Shown here: in pieces, positions 10,487 to 19,698 of the stretch
Position numbering within the stretch: the stretch's first letter is position 1
Layout of the letters: the number at the start of each line of letters is the position of its first letter
From: Sinorhizobium meliloti
GTDB lineage: Bacteria; Pseudomonadota; Alphaproteobacteria; Rhizobiales; Rhizobiaceae
Length of the DNA stretch: 64,000 bases
Reading direction: 5' to 3'
Assembly: GCF_035610345.1 (NCBI RefSeq)
Contig: NZ_CP141212.1
Span: 1,803,976 to 1,867,975 of the forward strand
Notes under the pieces: model-generated
The model's database searches: none
What the model was told of the DNA's origin: nothing
What the model saw: only the letters and a program-made list of their open reading frames with translations
Translations under genes and position numbers: made by a program

Positions 10487-11416
10487 TCAGCCCTGCGCCA
10501 GCAATTCGGCCTTCACCTCGGCAAGCAGGCGGCGGCCTTCGGCACCTTCGATCCGGGCGATGTCGTCCTGATATTTGAGAAGCGTCCCGAGCGTATCGGC
10601 GACTGTCTCGGGATCGAGAGCCAGCGCGTCGAGCTCCGTAAGTGCCGTGGCCCAGTCGATCGTTTCCGCGACGCCGGGGTTCTTGAAGAGGTCGAGCGCC
10701 CTCAACCTCTGAACATAGGCAACGATCTCGCGCGAAAGCGCCGCGTTGCAGCCCGGGACCTTGCGGCGGATGATCTCCAGTTCCTGCGCCGCCCTGGGGT
10801 AGTCGACCCAGTGATAGAGACAGCGCCTCTTCAAGGCGTCGTGGATTTCGCGGGTCCGGTTGGTGGTGATGATGACGATCGGCGGCTCGTCGGCCCTGAT
10901 CGTCCCGAGTTCGGGGATCGTGACCTGGAAATCGGAAAGCACCTCCAGGAGAAAGGCCTCGAAAGCTTCGTCGGTGCGGTCGAGCTCGTCGATCAGGAAC
11001 ACCGGCGCCCGCCCGGCCGTCGTCGATATCGCCTGCAGCACCGGCCGTCTTATGAGGAACCGCTCGGAAAAGATGTCGCTTTCCACTCTCTGGCGGTCGA
11101 CGGTGCCCGCCGCTTCCGACAGGCGGATTTCCAGCATTTGGGCGGGATAGTTCCATTCGTAGACGGCCGAGGCGACGTCAAGTCCCTCGTAGCACTGAAG
11201 CCGGATAAGGGGTCGGTCGAGGGCGCGCGCCAGCACCTTGGCGATCTCGGTCTTGCCGACGCCGGCCTCGCCTTCGAGGAATAGCGGGCGCTTCATCCTG
11301 AGGGCCAGGAAGAGAACGGTCGCAAGCGCGGTTCCGGCGAGATAATCCTGCGCCTCCAGCATCGCCCTCGTCTCGTCGATGGACTGAGGCAGCTTTCCTG
11401 TCACCTGTCTCGCCAT
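10487..11416 (-). CDS. MoxR-family AAA+ ATPase (CoxD-like)
   Basis: A 309-residue AAA+ ATPase. Walker A is 'GEAGVGKTEIAK' (about residues 45-56), Walker B 'VFLIDELDR', followed by the sensor stretch 'PIVIITTNRTREIHDALKRRCLYHW'-like region typical of MoxR. MoxR ATPases partner with VWA proteins as chaperones for metal-enzyme maturation, and CoxE follows here by 5 bp. Together with XdhC and the MocA-like protein this makes a molybdenum-hydroxylase maturation operon. The flavin reductase gene lies 24 bp upstream on the same strand and may share the promoter. Confidence 0.9.
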   Translation of the reverse strand: MARQVTGKLPQSIDETRAMLEAQDYLAGTALATVLFLALRMKRPLFLEGEAGVGKTEIAKVLARALDRPLIRLQCYEGLDVASAVYEWNYPAQMLEIRLSEAAGTVDRQRVESDIFSERFLIRRPVLQAISTTAGRAPVFLIDELDRTDEAFEAFLLEVLSDFQVTIPELGTIRADEPPIVIITTNRTREIHDALKRRCLYHWVDYPRAAQELEIIRRKVPGCNAALSREIVAYVQRLRALDLFKNPGVAETIDWATALTELDALALDPETVADTLGTLLKYQDDIARIEGAEGRRLLAEVKAELLAQG

Positions 11417-11440
11417 GCTTCCTCCCGCGTGGACGAAAAC

Positions 11441-11968
11441 CTATAGCGTGTGATATCCGCGGTCTACATAAATGAGCGGTGGCTGCTTCGGGCCGAGCTG
11501 CACATCCACGACCTCGCCGATAAGGATGAGATGTGTGGCCACTTCCTTGACTTCGATCAGGCGGCAGTCGAAGGCAGCGATCGCCTCGACGAGGATGGGT
11601 GCACCGGTCGTGCGCTGCGTCCACCGGCCGAGGGCAAAACGTCGTTCCATGTCGAGCTGGTCGCGGCCAGAAAAGGCGTGAGCCAGGGCGTGATGCTGGG
11701 AGCCGAGCAGGTTCAGCGCGAAATTGCCGCCACGCGAAAAGATGTCGTTGCGCCGGTTGGCTGCGTTGAGGCAAGCGAGCACTGTCGGCGGATCGTCCGA
11801 TACCGAGCAGGACGCGGTGATCGTGACGCCACGCCGCTCCTTGCCATCGGCCGCCGTGATCAGCTGCACATGCGACGACATGCGGCTCATCGCATCACGG
11901 TAGGTTATCGGGTCCAGCCGGGTCTTCTCCAACACATCTCGCTCCGGAACGATATCTCGCACATACAT
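11441..11968 (-). CDS. Flavin reductase-like domain protein
   Basis: A 175-residue protein of the flavin reductase-like (FMN-binding split barrel) family, which supplies reduced flavin to two-component monooxygenases. Recognisable parts are 'MSRMSSHVQLITAADG' with 'RRGVTITASCSVSDDPPTVLACLN' (a classic FMN-binding segment) and 'FALNLLGSQHHALA'. No partner monooxygenase is adjacent. It lies upstream of the moxR-coxE-xdhC-mocA genes in the same direction, 24 bp from moxR, so it may head that operon. The physiological partner is unknown. Confidence 0.87.
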   Translation of the reverse strand: MYVRDIVPERDVLEKTRLDPITYRDAMSRMSSHVQLITAADGKERRGVTITASCSVSDDPPTVLACLNAANRRNDIFSRGGNFALNLLGSQHHALAHAFSGRDQLDMERRFALGRWTQRTTGAPILVEAIAAFDCRLIEVKEVATHLILIGEVVDVQLGPKQPPLIYVDRGYHTL

Positions 11969-12127
11969 AGACTCTCGCGGAAAATATGAAACCCGGCGAT
12001 GCGAGATTCTTGCGGATCAGCGGCGCTTGCAATCGATGCGGCGACAAAGCCTCGTTATGCCTCGATCTTTTCCTTTGACGGGCGCGCCCACATCCTTAAA
12101 ACATGGCGGTCGATAGCGGGAAATGAC

Positions 12128-13216
12128 ATGCCTAGATCAATCGCCACCAGCCTCTTTGTCGCTGCACTTGCGCTGACCGGTCCTGCTTTCGCCGCCGGCG
12201 TTAAGGTCGCGGTCGTGGCTCCCGAGGAAGGACCTTTCGCCTCCCTCGGCAGGCAGATTTCTGCCGGGGCAGCATTCCAGGCCGGCGACCGCGGAAGCCA
12301 GGTGATCCCGATCAACGAAACCTGCGATCCTGCCGGCGGCGAGGCGCTGACGAAGGCCCTGCTCGCAAGCGGCGCTGAAGCGGCGATCGGCTTTCTGTGC
12401 ACCGAGAGCCTTGAGGCCGCGCTCCCGGCCCTGGCCGAAGCCGGCATTCCGGCGATCACCGTCAGCGTCCGTTCCGACATCCTCATGGAGGACGCACTCA
12501 AGAAGGAGTGGCCGTTCTATCGCCTGGCGCCGGGCGGCAACGCTGAAGCGGCGGCGATCACCGATGCCATCGTCGCGAACTGGAAAGGCAGGCCGCTCGC
12601 TCTGATCGACGACGGGACGATCCACAGCCGCGAGCTTGTCGAAAGCGTGCGCAACGGGTTGGCCGAGATCGGCATAACGCCGGTTTTCACCGACACCTAC
12701 CGCCCCTCGCAGGAGCAGCAGGTGAGCCTCGTTCGGCGACTGGCGAAGAGCGGTGCAACGCATGTCTTCACCGGAGGCGATCGCAACGATACGGCGGTGA
12801 TTGCGCGTGACGCGAAAGCGGAAAACGTCCCGATAACCCTTTTTGGCGGCGACACGCTGAACGCTGCCGATCTCGACGTGCCGCTCGAGAACGGCGTCCT
12901 TGCCATGACGATACCCGACCCCGCACGATCGTCGGAGGCTGCGGCGGTGGCAAAGGCCATGCGCGCCGCCGAGATCGAGCCCGAGGGATATGTTCTGCCC
13001 GCCTTTGCCGCAGTGTCGCTCCTCGAGCAGGCAAAGGACCAGGCGGCAAAAGACGGCAGCTCGCTTGCCGATGCCCTGACGAAAGGACCCTATCCGACGG
13101 TGCTCGGGCCGATCGGGTTCAACAATGCGCACGAGCTTGCCGAAACCCCTTACAGGCTGATGCGATGGCAGGACGGGCGTTTCGTCGATGCAACCGCTAC
13201 GGACAATATGGAATGA
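12128..13216 (+). CDS. Liv-type ABC transporter substrate-binding protein, orphan
   Basis: A 362-residue periplasmic binding protein with a clear signal peptide ('SLFVAALALTGPAFAAG', cleavage near residue 22). The fold is the branched-chain amino acid (Peripla_BP_6) type, with the opening 'VKVAVVAPEEGPFASLGRQI'. No permease or ATPase gene is adjacent, so it must use another system's transporter or act as a sensor. Its stop overlaps the start of the P1-family peptidase (ATGA), implying that the two are translated together and linked in function. The ATG at 12128 directly precedes the signal peptide. Confidence 0.87.
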   Translation: MPRSIATSLFVAALALTGPAFAAGVKVAVVAPEEGPFASLGRQISAGAAFQAGDRGSQVIPINETCDPAGGEALTKALLASGAEAAIGFLCTESLEAALPALAEAGIPAITVSVRSDILMEDALKKEWPFYRLAPGGNAEAAAITDAIVANWKGRPLALIDDGTIHSRELVESVRNGLAEIGITPVFTDTYRPSQEQQVSLVRRLAKSGATHVFTGGDRNDTAVIARDAKAENVPITLFGGDTLNAADLDVPLENGVLAMTIPDPARSSEAAAVAKAMRAAEIEPEGYVLPAFAAVSLLEQAKDQAAKDGSSLADALTKGPYPTVLGPIGFNNAHELAETPYRLMRWQDGRFVDATATDNME

Positions 13217-14220
13217 TGCGGAAAGGGGCCAGAAATCTCATCACGGACGTGCCCGGATTGCTGGTCGGCAATGCTGAGGATGTCAGGCTGAAATCCGGAG
13301 TTACGGCCGTGCTTTGCGATCCGCCGGCGACGGCCGCCGTTCAGGTTCTCGGTGGCGCTCCCGGTACGCGCGAGACCGAGCTGCTTGCGCCCCACAATAC
13401 GGTCCAGGTGGTCGACGCGATCGTGCTCTCGGGTGGCTCGGCCTTCGGCCTCGATGCCGCCTCGGGCGTTCAGGCGGCGCTGCGCGAGATGGGGCGCGGT
13501 TTCGCCGTCGGCCCGCATCGTGTGCCGATCGTGCCCGCGGCGATCCTCTTCGATCTGGCAAATGGCGGCGACAAGGATTGGGGACGCTACGCTCCCTATC
13601 GCGATCTCGGCTACGAAGCGGCGCGAGCGGTATCGGCGGACTTCGGCACCGGCAGCACCGGCGCAGGCACGGGCGCGCTTACCGCGACCTTCAAGGGCGG
13701 TCTCGGCTCCGCGTCGACGGTGCTGGCCAATGGGATCACTGTCGGCGCCCTCGTGGCCGTGAATGCCGTCGGCTCCGCGACCGTCGGCGACACACCTCAT
13801 TTCTGGGCTGCACCCTTCGAGATGGACGACGAGTTCGGCGGGCTGGGCCAGCCCACGCCCTGGCCGCAGGACGCCGCTACCCCGCGCTTCAAATTTCGGG
13901 AGCGGCTAGCGCCGGCGACGAACACGACCATCGCAGTCATAGCCACGGATGCGCTGCTCACCAAGGCGGAGGCCAAGCGTCTGGCGATCGCGGCCCATGA
14001 CGGCTTTTCGCGTGCCCTGTGGCCCTCTCATACGCCTCTTGACGGCGATCTGGTCTTCGCGCTTTCGACGGGCACGGGCGGAAAGACGCCGCTGCTTCAG
14101 GATTTCATCGATCTCAGCGCCGCGGCAGCCGCCACGATGGCCCGTGCGATCGCGCGCGGCGTCCATGATGCACGAGATGCCGGAGACGATCTGATACCTG
14201 CCTGGTCCTCACGCTCCTGA
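13213..14220 (+). CDS. P1-family N-terminal-nucleophile peptidase (DmpA/NylC-like)
   Basis: A 335-residue peptidase-family S58/P1 protein. Such enzymes cleave themselves and act as beta-peptidyl aminopeptidases, D-aminopeptidases or amide-oligomer hydrolases. The start '[16 protein letters not shown]', '[21 protein letters not shown]' (about 70-90) and '[17 protein letters not shown]' are characteristic. The autocleavage site probably lies in the last region, but I cannot fix the nucleophile. There is no signal peptide, so it is cytoplasmic. It begins inside the stop of the binding-protein gene, suggesting that the transported ligand is its substrate or a product. Confidence 0.85.
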   Translation: MMRKGARNLITDVPGLLVGNAEDVRLKSGVTAVLCDPPATAAVQVLGGAPGTRETELLAPHNTVQVVDAIVLSGGSAFGLDAASGVQAALREMGRGFAVGPHRVPIVPAAILFDLANGGDKDWGRYAPYRDLGYEAARAVSADFGTGSTGAGTGALTATFKGGLGSASTVLANGITVGALVAVNAVGSATVGDTPHFWAAPFEMDDEFGGLGQPTPWPQDAATPRFKFRERLAPATNTTIAVIATDALLTKAEAKRLAIAAHDGFSRALWPSHTPLDGDLVFALSTGTGGKTPLLQDFIDLSAAAAATMARAIARGVHDARDAGDDLIPAWSSRS

Positions 14221-14282
14221 TCTTCGCGCCGGTTGTTCGGGAGGCCCGAGAATGCTATGGCGCGGGAAAGAGCCGGAGCCCG

Positions 14283-14963
14283 ATGATGACCCACCCAATT
14301 CGCATTGCCCCGTCGATCCTGGCGGCCGACTTCTCCAAACTCGGCCAGGAGGTTCGCGACGTCGCCGAGGCCGGCGCAGACTGGATCCATCTCGATGTCA
14401 TGGATGGACATTTCGTACCGAACATCACCTTCGGGCCCGACGTCATCAAGTCGCTGCGCCCGCACACCCGGGCAACCTTCGACTGCCACCTGATGATCGC
14501 GCCGGCCGATCCCTTCCTCGAAGCCTTCGCGAAGGCCGGTTGCGACATCATAACTGTCCATGCCGAAGCAGGCCCGCATTTGCACCGCTCGCTGCAGACT
14601 GTGAAGTCGCTCGGAAAGAAAGCCGGCGTCTCCATCAATCCGGCGACGCCGGAAAGCGCCATCGAATATGTCCTCGACACCGTCGATCTCGTTCTCGTGA
14701 TGACGGTCAATCCTGGCTTCGGCGGCCAGAAGTTCATCGGCGCGACGGAGGAGAAGATCCGGCGGATCAAGGCAATGATCGGCAGTCGCCCGATCGAGAT
14801 CGAGGTGGATGGCGGTATCGCGCCGGATACGGCCGGCGTCGCAGCGAAAGCGGGCGCCAATGTGCTGGTCGCCGGCTCCGCCATCTTCAAGGGCGATTCC
14901 GTCGATGCGTATCGAAGCGCCATCGAAGTGCTCCGCACACAGGCGGAGAAGGCACGCGGATGA
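14283..14963 (+). CDS. rpe: Ribulose-phosphate 3-epimerase
   Basis: A 226-residue TIM-barrel enzyme that interconverts ribulose 5-phosphate and xylulose 5-phosphate in the pentose phosphate pathway and Calvin cycle. All signatures are present: '[14 protein letters not shown]' near the start, '[20 protein letters not shown]' (about 36-55), '[14 protein letters not shown]' and '[10 protein letters not shown]'. Length is normal. The stop overlaps the start of the DUF2259 gene (ATGA), so the two are coupled. An ATGATG start is used at 14283. Confidence 0.96.
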   Translation: MMTHPIRIAPSILAADFSKLGQEVRDVAEAGADWIHLDVMDGHFVPNITFGPDVIKSLRPHTRATFDCHLMIAPADPFLEAFAKAGCDIITVHAEAGPHLHRSLQTVKSLGKKAGVSINPATPESAIEYVLDTVDLVLVMTVNPGFGGQKFIGATEEKIRRIKAMIGSRPIEIEVDGGIAPDTAGVAAKAGANVLVAGSAIFKGDSVDAYRSAIEVLRTQAEKARG

Positions 14964-15697
14964 AGGCGCGCGCAGCAACTGCCGGCATCATGGTGGCGAT
15001 GCTTGCCGCGTCCGGTGCCGCGGCCGGTGACTATGCCGCCTTCCAACCGATCGGCTTTTCATCGGATGGCGATGTCTTCGCCTTTGAGGAATACGGTATC
15101 CAGGACGGCTCCGGCTTTCCCTATTCGACGATCTACGTTCTCGACACCAATACCGACGCCTTCCTGCCAGGCGCTCCCGTGCGCGCCGTTGCGGAAGCGG
15201 ACGGGGCCGATCTGCACACGGCGCGCGGTGAAGCGCACAGGCGCTCTGCGCCGCTCATCGATGCCTATCGTCTCCACCACACGCCGGGAGTGCTCGCCGC
15301 CTATAATCCTGTGACCGAGCTCGATGCAGAGCCGCGCACACTGACCTATTCCTCATTTCCCGCCGATGCATCGTTCCGCAAGGTTTATACGCTGAAGCTC
15401 GAAGAGAAGGTCTTCGAACCGGAAGGGATTTGCGAGGGCTTTCTGAAAGAGGTCAAAGGCTTCCGTCTGACGATGACCGAGAAGGCCGGAAAACCCGCAG
15501 CGGAAATACTCGAAGACGATCAGCGGATCCCACTGAGCCGGCGTTGCCCGACGAGCTACCGCATCGGCGGCGTCGTGACCCATGTCAAGGCCGATGGCTC
15601 CGAGGTCCATGCAGTGATGATCCTGGTCGAGTCGCTCGGCTTCGAGGGCACCACCGACGGCCGCTGGATCGCGGTACCGGTGCGGATTCCCGGTTGA
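14960..15697 (+). CDS. DUF2259 secreted protein
   Basis: A 245-residue protein with a signal peptide (about residues 1-23, ending '[11 protein letters not shown]'). The mature part matches the DUF2259 family: '[19 protein letters not shown]' and '[17 protein letters not shown]'. Three cysteines in the mature region could form disulfides in the periplasm. Function is unknown. The start overlaps rpe by four bases and the stop shares one base with the start of the following membrane protein, so the three genes form a tight operon. Confidence 0.8.
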   Translation: MKARAATAGIMVAMLAASGAAAGDYAAFQPIGFSSDGDVFAFEEYGIQDGSGFPYSTIYVLDTNTDAFLPGAPVRAVAEADGADLHTARGEAHRRSAPLIDAYRLHHTPGVLAAYNPVTELDAEPRTLTYSSFPADASFRKVYTLKLEEKVFEPEGICEGFLKEVKGFRLTMTEKAGKPAAEILEDDQRIPLSRRCPTSYRIGGVVTHVKADGSEVHAVMILVESLGFEGTTDGRWIAVPVRIPG

Positions 15698-16254
15698 TGG
15701 AGGGGAAGGCCGCGGTCCGGGCAAAGGTGCTCGTCGCAGCCCCGGACCGGCCCAAGCGCTTCCGTCTCGCGCATTCGGTTCCGAGCCTGCGGGAAGCGAT
15801 CCTGGGCGCACTCTGCTGGGGCTTCGCGATGGCGCTCTCGGCGTGGCTTGCACTTTGGTGGCGGGAAAATGACGCCACCTTCCACCTGAAAAGCATCCTC
15901 GCGCTTTACGCGTGGGGCGGCCTCATCGCATGGCCGCTCTCGCTATTTGCCGCCCGTTGCCTGTCGCAGAACCGACCGGTCGAGACACGCTTTTCGGCCT
16001 TTTTCCTGTGTCTCACCGCCGGCACGATCGGAACGACGGCATTCCTGTTCGCGCTCGACTACCGCGCTTTCTATGCGCAGTGGCATGCGACGACCGGGAC
16101 TCGCACCTGGATGTTCCAGTTCGCGTTCACGTCGCTGGCCGCCTTCTACCAGTTTCTGGTCCTCGGCGTTCGCCTTTATCTGCCGCTCGGTGCCGTCGCG
16201 CTCGTGGCAACGAGTCTGCTGCTCGCGCGATCGGACGCGCGGCAACGGCGTTGA
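15697..16254 (+). CDS. Small integral membrane protein, unknown
   Basis: A 185-residue protein with four likely membrane helices, at about residues 30-50, 67-87, 100-120 and 140-175, after a basic N-terminus. I do not recognise the family. The ATG shares its A with the TGA stop of the DUF2259 gene. purB starts 63 bp after its end. It is likely an inner-membrane partner of the secreted DUF2259 protein, but this rests on gene coupling only. Confidence 0.65.
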   Translation: MEGKAAVRAKVLVAAPDRPKRFRLAHSVPSLREAILGALCWGFAMALSAWLALWWRENDATFHLKSILALYAWGGLIAWPLSLFAARCLSQNRPVETRFSAFFLCLTAGTIGTTAFLFALDYRAFYAQWHATTGTRTWMFQFAFTSLAAFYQFLVLGVRLYLPLGAVALVATSLLLARSDARQRR

Positions 16255-16317
16255 GCTTCACCGCCATCTTTGATAGAGGCACAGCCATCCTCCACTCTCG
16301 ACGAAAGCTTGAAGCCC

Positions 16318-17625
16318 ATGATCTCCCGTTACTCCCGGCCGGAAATGGTGGCCATCTGGTCGCCGGAAACCAAGTTCCGCATCTGGTTCGAGATCGAGGC
16401 GCATGCCTGCGACGCCTTGGCCGAAATCGGCGTAATCCCCAAGGAAGCTGCAAAGACCATATGGGAAAAGGGCGGCGCGGCAACCTTCGACGTCGCCCGC
16501 ATCGATGAGATCGAAGCCGTCACCAAGCACGATGTCATCGCCTTCCTCACCCATCTTGCGGAATTCGTCGGCCCCGACAGCCGCTTCATCCATCAGGGCA
16601 TGACCTCTTCCGACGTGCTGGACACCTGCTTCAACGTTCAGCTCGTCCGCGCGACCGATCTCCTGCTCGCCGATCTCGACAAGCTGCTCGAGGCGCTGAA
16701 ACGGCGTGCCTTCGAGCACAAGGACACGGTGACTATCGGCCGTTCGCACGGCATTCACGCCGAGCCGACGACCTTCGGCGTCAAGCTCGCGCTTGCCTAT
16801 GCGGAGTTCGACCGCTGCAAACAGCGCCTTCTCGCTGCACGCGAGGAGATCGCGACCTGCGCCATTTCCGGAGCGGTCGGCACCTTCGCCAATATCGATC
16901 CCCGCGTCGAGGAACATGTGGCAGAAGCACTCGGCCTCAAGGCTGAACCCGTCTCGACTCAGGTGATCCCGCGCGATCGCCACGCGATGTATTTCGCAAC
17001 GCTCGGCGTCGTCGCCTCCTCCATCGAGCGTCTCGCAACCGAGATCCGGCATTTGCAGCGCACCGAGGTCCTGGAGGCGGAGGAATATTTCTCTCCGGGC
17101 CAGAAGGGCTCTTCCGCCATGCCTCACAAGCGCAATCCGGTGCTGACGGAGAACCTGACGGGACTCTCCCGCATGGTCCGCGCCTTCGTCGTTCCGGCCA
17201 TGGAAAACGTCGCCCTGTGGCACGAACGCGATATCTCGCATTCGTCGGTCGAGCGCATGATCGGTCCGGATGCGACGGTCACGCTCGATTTCGCGCTGGC
17301 CCGGCTGACCGGCGTCATCGACAAGCTTCTCGTCTACCCGGACAATATGTTGAAGAATATGAACAAGTTCCGCGGACTTGTTCACTCGCAGCGTGTTCTT
17401 CTCGCCCTCACCCAAGCCGGTGTTTCGCGCGAGGATGCCTACCGCCTCGTACAGCGCAATGCCATGAAGGTCTGGGAACAGGGCAAGGACTTCCTCGAAG
17501 AACTGCTCGCCGACACGGAAGTCCGTGCAGCTCTTTCCGAAGAGGACATCCGGGAGAAATTCGACCTCGGCTATCATACCAAGCACGTCGACACGATCTT
17601 CCGGCGGGTTTTCGGTTCCGTCTAG
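16318..17625 (+). CDS. purB: Adenylosuccinate lyase
   Basis: A 435-residue lyase that acts twice in purine synthesis: on SAICAR to give AICAR and on adenylosuccinate to give AMP. The fumarase/aspartase-superfamily signature 'GSSAMPHKRNP' is at 264-274, 'TSSDVLDT' near 96-103, and the catalytic-region 'GRSHGIHAEPTTFG' at 141-154. Length is standard. The ATG at 16318 ('MISRYSRPEM') is the conserved start; the longer frame upstream is not. A perfect 12-bp hairpin follows the gene. Confidence 0.96.
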   Translation: MISRYSRPEMVAIWSPETKFRIWFEIEAHACDALAEIGVIPKEAAKTIWEKGGAATFDVARIDEIEAVTKHDVIAFLTHLAEFVGPDSRFIHQGMTSSDVLDTCFNVQLVRATDLLLADLDKLLEALKRRAFEHKDTVTIGRSHGIHAEPTTFGVKLALAYAEFDRCKQRLLAAREEIATCAISGAVGTFANIDPRVEEHVAEALGLKAEPVSTQVIPRDRHAMYFATLGVVASSIERLATEIRHLQRTEVLEAEEYFSPGQKGSSAMPHKRNPVLTENLTGLSRMVRAFVVPAMENVALWHERDISHSSVERMIGPDATVTLDFALARLTGVIDKLLVYPDNMLKNMNKFRGLVHSQRVLLALTQAGVSREDAYRLVQRNAMKVWEQGKDFLEELLADTEVRAALSEEDIREKFDLGYHTKHVDTIFRRVFGSV

Positions 17626-17670
17626 GTAGAACGGAAACCGCTGATCCCGGAATGGCGCACGTTTTCCATG

Positions 17671-17709
17671 GCCCGCATTTGACGTCCTTCGTTCAAATGC
17701 GGGCGAAGT
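17671..17709 (+). terminator. Hairpin after purB
   Basis: A perfect 12-bp inverted repeat (GCCCGCATTTGA, loop of 10, TCAAATGCGGGC) ends at 17704 and is followed by GAAGTCTTT. It lies 45 bp after the purB stop. The U-tract is weak but the stem is strong. Confidence 0.6.
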
Positions 17710-17775
17710 CTTTAGCGATCCTTTAGGTGCTCCATGTGAAGCTTGCAGCCGTCGCAATCAGGTTTCGAGAAAACC

Positions 17776-18081
17776 ATGGTTTACAAGGACAGCCTTCAGC
17801 GCGCCTCTTCGCGCGAAAAGACGAAGATAACCGGGACCGTCACGTGCAAGACGGGTTCGACCAACGGGATTGTGGTCGATCTTTCCGACGAAGGCATCTG
17901 CTTCAGGCTGTTCTTCGATATCGGCGCGCGCACCGGTCAGGAAGTGACGATCCGGAGCGAGGAGCTCGGCTTTGTCTCCGGCATGGTGCGCTGGGTCCGC
18001 GGCGACAGGATCGGCATCAAGCTGAACCTGTCCTCGAACACGGCAGCCCAGATCTCATCCTATTACAAGTTCTTTCGCTGA
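17776..18081 (+). CDS. PilZ-domain protein
   Basis: A 101-residue single PilZ domain. The 'SSREKTKITGTVTC' start and 'GIVVDLSDEGICFRL' (residues 31-45) match the second PilZ motif, with 'DLSDEG' in place of the usual D/NxSxxG. The canonical RxxxR motif at the N-terminus is not clear, so binding of cyclic di-GMP is uncertain. Homologues in rhizobia are small and numerous. It stands alone between purB and the DUF2189 gene. Confidence 0.72.
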   Translation: MVYKDSLQRASSREKTKITGTVTCKTGSTNGIVVDLSDEGICFRLFFDIGARTGQEVTIRSEELGFVSGMVRWVRGDRIGIKLNLSSNTAAQISSYYKFFR

Positions 18082-18144
18082 TCAGTGGCGATCCGAGCGG
18101 GATGTTGAGGCGGTCGCTCCCAACTCCCCGCTCGAGCGGGAGAC

Positions 18145-18954
18145 CTATCGCGCCGGACCGGCCGGTTCCACCAGCTTGCGGTAGAGATGCCACGTCGCGT
18201 GGCCGAAGATCGGCATGATGACGGCAAGGCCGACGAAGACCGGGATGGAGCCTATCACCAGTCCGGCGGCGATGATCAAGCCCCATAGGGCCACCGGCAC
18301 CGGATTGGCGAGCGTCGCTCTGACCGATGTTTCCATCGCCGTCAGCGCACCGACGTCGCGATCGAGGAGCAGCGGGAAGGTGACGACGCTTATCGACAGC
18401 ACGACGACGGCAAAGACGAAGCCGACAAGATTGCCGACCAGGATCAGGTTCCACCCCTGCTCGGTGGTGGTCACACTGGTCCAGAACTCCGAGATCGAAG
18501 CCGGAGGCGTCGAACCGAAGATGGTTAGATAAAGACCCTGGGCGACCAGCAGCCAGACGACGAAGATGACGAAAAGGACAGCGGCGACAGCGAGGATCGA
18601 CGGGATTGCCGGATGGCGATGCAGCCGCATTGCGTGCGGCCACCGCGCGTCCATGCCGAGTTCGCGACGCCTGCTGACCTCGTAGAGGGCGATGGCGGCA
18701 ACAGGCCCGATGAGAGCAAAGCCGGAAGCGAGCGGATAGAGCAGCGGCAACATGTTCGCTCCCGCACTCCACGTCATCAGCACGACGCCGGCGATTGGAT
18801 ATATGAGGCACAGAAAAACATAATGCGACGGCTTTTCCCGGAAGTCATCCAGCCCGAGACGCAACGCGTCGAACACATCCGCAATGCCAATCTTTCGTAT
18901 GCCGGGATGCGCGACGGTCGGATCTGCCCCCGACAGAACATGGAAGGTTGTCAT
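18145..18954 (-). CDS. DUF2189 integral membrane protein
   Basis: A 269-residue polytopic membrane protein of the DUF2189 family with about six membrane helices. The opening 'IGIADVFDALRLGLDDFREKPSHYVFL' is characteristic, followed by 'CLIYPIAGVVLMTW' and paired hydrophobic segments to about residue 250. It is sometimes annotated as a cytochrome c oxidase subunit-like protein, but no metal-binding histidine pattern supports that here. It is a single gene, transcribed away from the RBBP9-like gene. Function unknown. Confidence 0.8.
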   Translation of the reverse strand: MTTFHVLSGADPTVAHPGIRKIGIADVFDALRLGLDDFREKPSHYVFLCLIYPIAGVVLMTWSAGANMLPLLYPLASGFALIGPVAAIALYEVSRRRELGMDARWPHAMRLHRHPAIPSILAVAAVLFVIFVVWLLVAQGLYLTIFGSTPPASISEFWTSVTTTEQGWNLILVGNLVGFVFAVVVLSISVVTFPLLLDRDVGALTAMETSVRATLANPVPVALWGLIIAAGLVIGSIPVFVGLAVIMPIFGHATWHLYRKLVEPAGPAR

Positions 18955-19118
18955 GGCTCACACTCCTCAACGAACCAGAGCAGCCACGGACCCGCGACAG
19001 TGGTGTTAAAAGATGGGCCGCTGTCGAACCGCGACTGTGAGTGTGATTATACAGAAAATGCCGCCTCTGTCGCCTCCGCCTTGACTTCGGCCTTTTTCGA
19101 CTTCAAATCGCGACGATC

Positions 19119-19673
19119 ATGAAGGTTTCCGAAACACATATCCTCATCGTTCCCGGCTACACCAACTCGGGCCCGAACCATTGGCAGACCCGATGGGAGC
19201 GTAAACTGTCGACCGCGCGCCGCGTCGAGCAGGCAGAATGGTCGAAGCCGGTGCGGGAGGATTGGGTGGCGCGCATGATCGAGGAGGTCAATGCCGCAGA
19301 GAAGCCGGTCGTCATCGTCGCGCATTCGCTCGGCGTTGCCACGGCGATCCACGCACTGCCTCACTGCACGCGGCAGATTGCCGGCGCATTCCTGGTTGCC
19401 CCGCCGGACGTCGCCAACCCGAATATCCGGCCGAAGCACCTGATGACCTTCGGCCCCTATCCGCGCGATCCCCTGCCCTTCCCGTCGATCATGGTGGCCA
19501 GCCGCAACGATTCCTTCGGCTCCTACGAGCACGCCGGCGATATCGCAAACGCCTGGGGATCGCTGCTCGTCGATGCCGGCGACGCCGGCCACATCAACAC
19601 GGAGTCCGGCCACGGCCCCTGGCCGGAAGGTTCGATGGTCTTCGCCCAGTTCCTGAGCCGCCTGCGGGCGTAA
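19119..19673 (+). CDS. RBBP9/YdeN-family serine hydrolase
   Basis: A 184-residue alpha/beta hydrolase. 'ILIVPGYTNSGPNHWQTRWE' (residues 9-28) is the RBBP9/YdeN start, 'AHSLGVAT' gives the nucleophile Ser70, and 'DAGHINTESGHGPWPEG' near the C-terminus supplies the histidine. The substrate of bacterial members is unknown. It converges on the LysR gene with 25 bp between the stops. Confidence 0.85.
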   Translation: MKVSETHILIVPGYTNSGPNHWQTRWERKLSTARRVEQAEWSKPVREDWVARMIEEVNAAEKPVVIVAHSLGVATAIHALPHCTRQIAGAFLVAPPDVANPNIRPKHLMTFGPYPRDPLPFPSIMVASRNDSFGSYEHAGDIANAWGSLLVDAGDAGHINTESGHGPWPEGSMVFAQFLSRLRA

Positions 19674-19698
19674 GGCACGTCAGTGTTGGCACCGCAAC

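Noticed and set aside
13150..13800. Frames opposite and alongside the P1 peptidase gene
   Set aside because: They are shadows in Arg-rich alternative frames. The plus-strand gene has clear family motifs.
16258..17757. A 499-codon frame opposite purB
   Set aside because: It is a shadow of purB with no recognisable domain and unlikely codon use.
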